NCBI GenBank assembly: GCA_030614245.1
Contig: JAUWKK010000186.1
Location: 1 to 6,082, forward strand
DNA from: Planctomycetota bacterium
Lineage (GTDB): Bacteria; Planctomycetota; PUPC01; JABMSA01; JAUWKK01
Length of the DNA stretch: 6,082 bases
Direction: 5' to 3'
Numbering within the stretch: the first letter of the stretch is position 1; each line of letters opens with the position of its first letter. Below the pieces are notes generated by a model, which was not told where the DNA came from, made no database searches, and saw only the letters and a program-made list of their open reading frames with translations. A program made the translations under genes and the position numbers. Of the stretch, positions 6,039 to 6,082 are shown one piece after another.

Positions 6039-6082
6039 TTGGCTAAGGAGCAGATCACAACAATTGATATTGGCACAAACTC
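6039..6082 (+). CDS. N-terminal fragment, probable Ppx/GppA family phosphatase (cut by window edge)
   Basis: From TTG 6039 the frame reads M-AKEQITTIDIGTN and continues off the window, with the next codon beginning TC (serine). IDIGTNS near the N-terminus is the phosphate-1 motif of the ASKHA superfamily in the form typical of Ppx/GppA exopolyphosphatase/guanosine pentaphosphate phosphatases, which hydrolyse polyphosphate or pppGpp. FtsA, PilM and ROK sugar kinases share related motifs, usually with other residues after DIGT, and remain possible. Only 14 complete codons are visible, so the family call is tentative. The gene is divergent from the DUF4177-like gene and has the heptamer array directly upstream. 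Confidence 0.6.
   Translation, partial: MAKEQITTIDIGTN

Overview
The window is GC-rich, bacterial and densely coded, with long GC3-biased reading frames. A dual-vWA/GATase-like membrane protein, a DUF444-SpoVR gene pair, and intergenic sequence made of short degenerate repeats together suggest a Planctomycetota-like or similar environmental bacterium. That assignment is inference and rests on gene style rather than a marker gene.

Layout, left to right. (1) Bases 1-126 hold no recognisable gene. Most of this stretch (37-120) is a degenerate tandem array of a 7-base unit, consensus roughly RNYACTG. (2) Bases 127-2669 are a compact two-gene operon: a DUF444/YeaH-YhbH-type vWA protein, then SpoVR 11 nt downstream behind a strong Shine-Dalgarno. 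In many bacteria these two genes follow prkA (yeaG), the serine protein kinase; prkA is not visible here and, if present, would lie left of the window. (3) A small frame-shifted ORF (2614-2835) overlaps the 3' end of spoVR. It has its own AGGAGA and tandem stop codons, and its function is unknown. (4) Bases 2836-3020 are non-coding and contain two imperfect hairpins that look like a dispersed intergenic repeat. (5) Bases 3021-5519 encode an 832-residue membrane protein with two vWA domains separated by a glutamine-amidotransferase-like fold. (6) Converging on it with a single base between stop codons is a minus-strand gene (5521-5937) for a small exported or anchored coiled-coil protein with a DUF4177-like C-terminus. 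(7) The divergent intergenic gap 5938-6038 carries a second heptamer array (5962-6017), the reverse-complement version of the first. (8) At the right edge a plus-strand gene starts at a TTG codon. Its first residues include IDIGTN, which fits the Ppx/GppA phosphatase family best.

How they work together: YeaH-type and SpoVR proteins belong to the conserved PrkA-YeaH-SpoVR stress and stationary-phase (or sporulation) module, whose biochemistry is poorly known. The large vWA protein is probably a separate envelope protein. The least explained signals are the paired, inverted heptamer arrays next to gene starts, the overlapping small ORF after spoVR, and the structured spacer before the vWA gene. 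I see no CRISPR array, tRNA, rRNA, transposase or phage gene.
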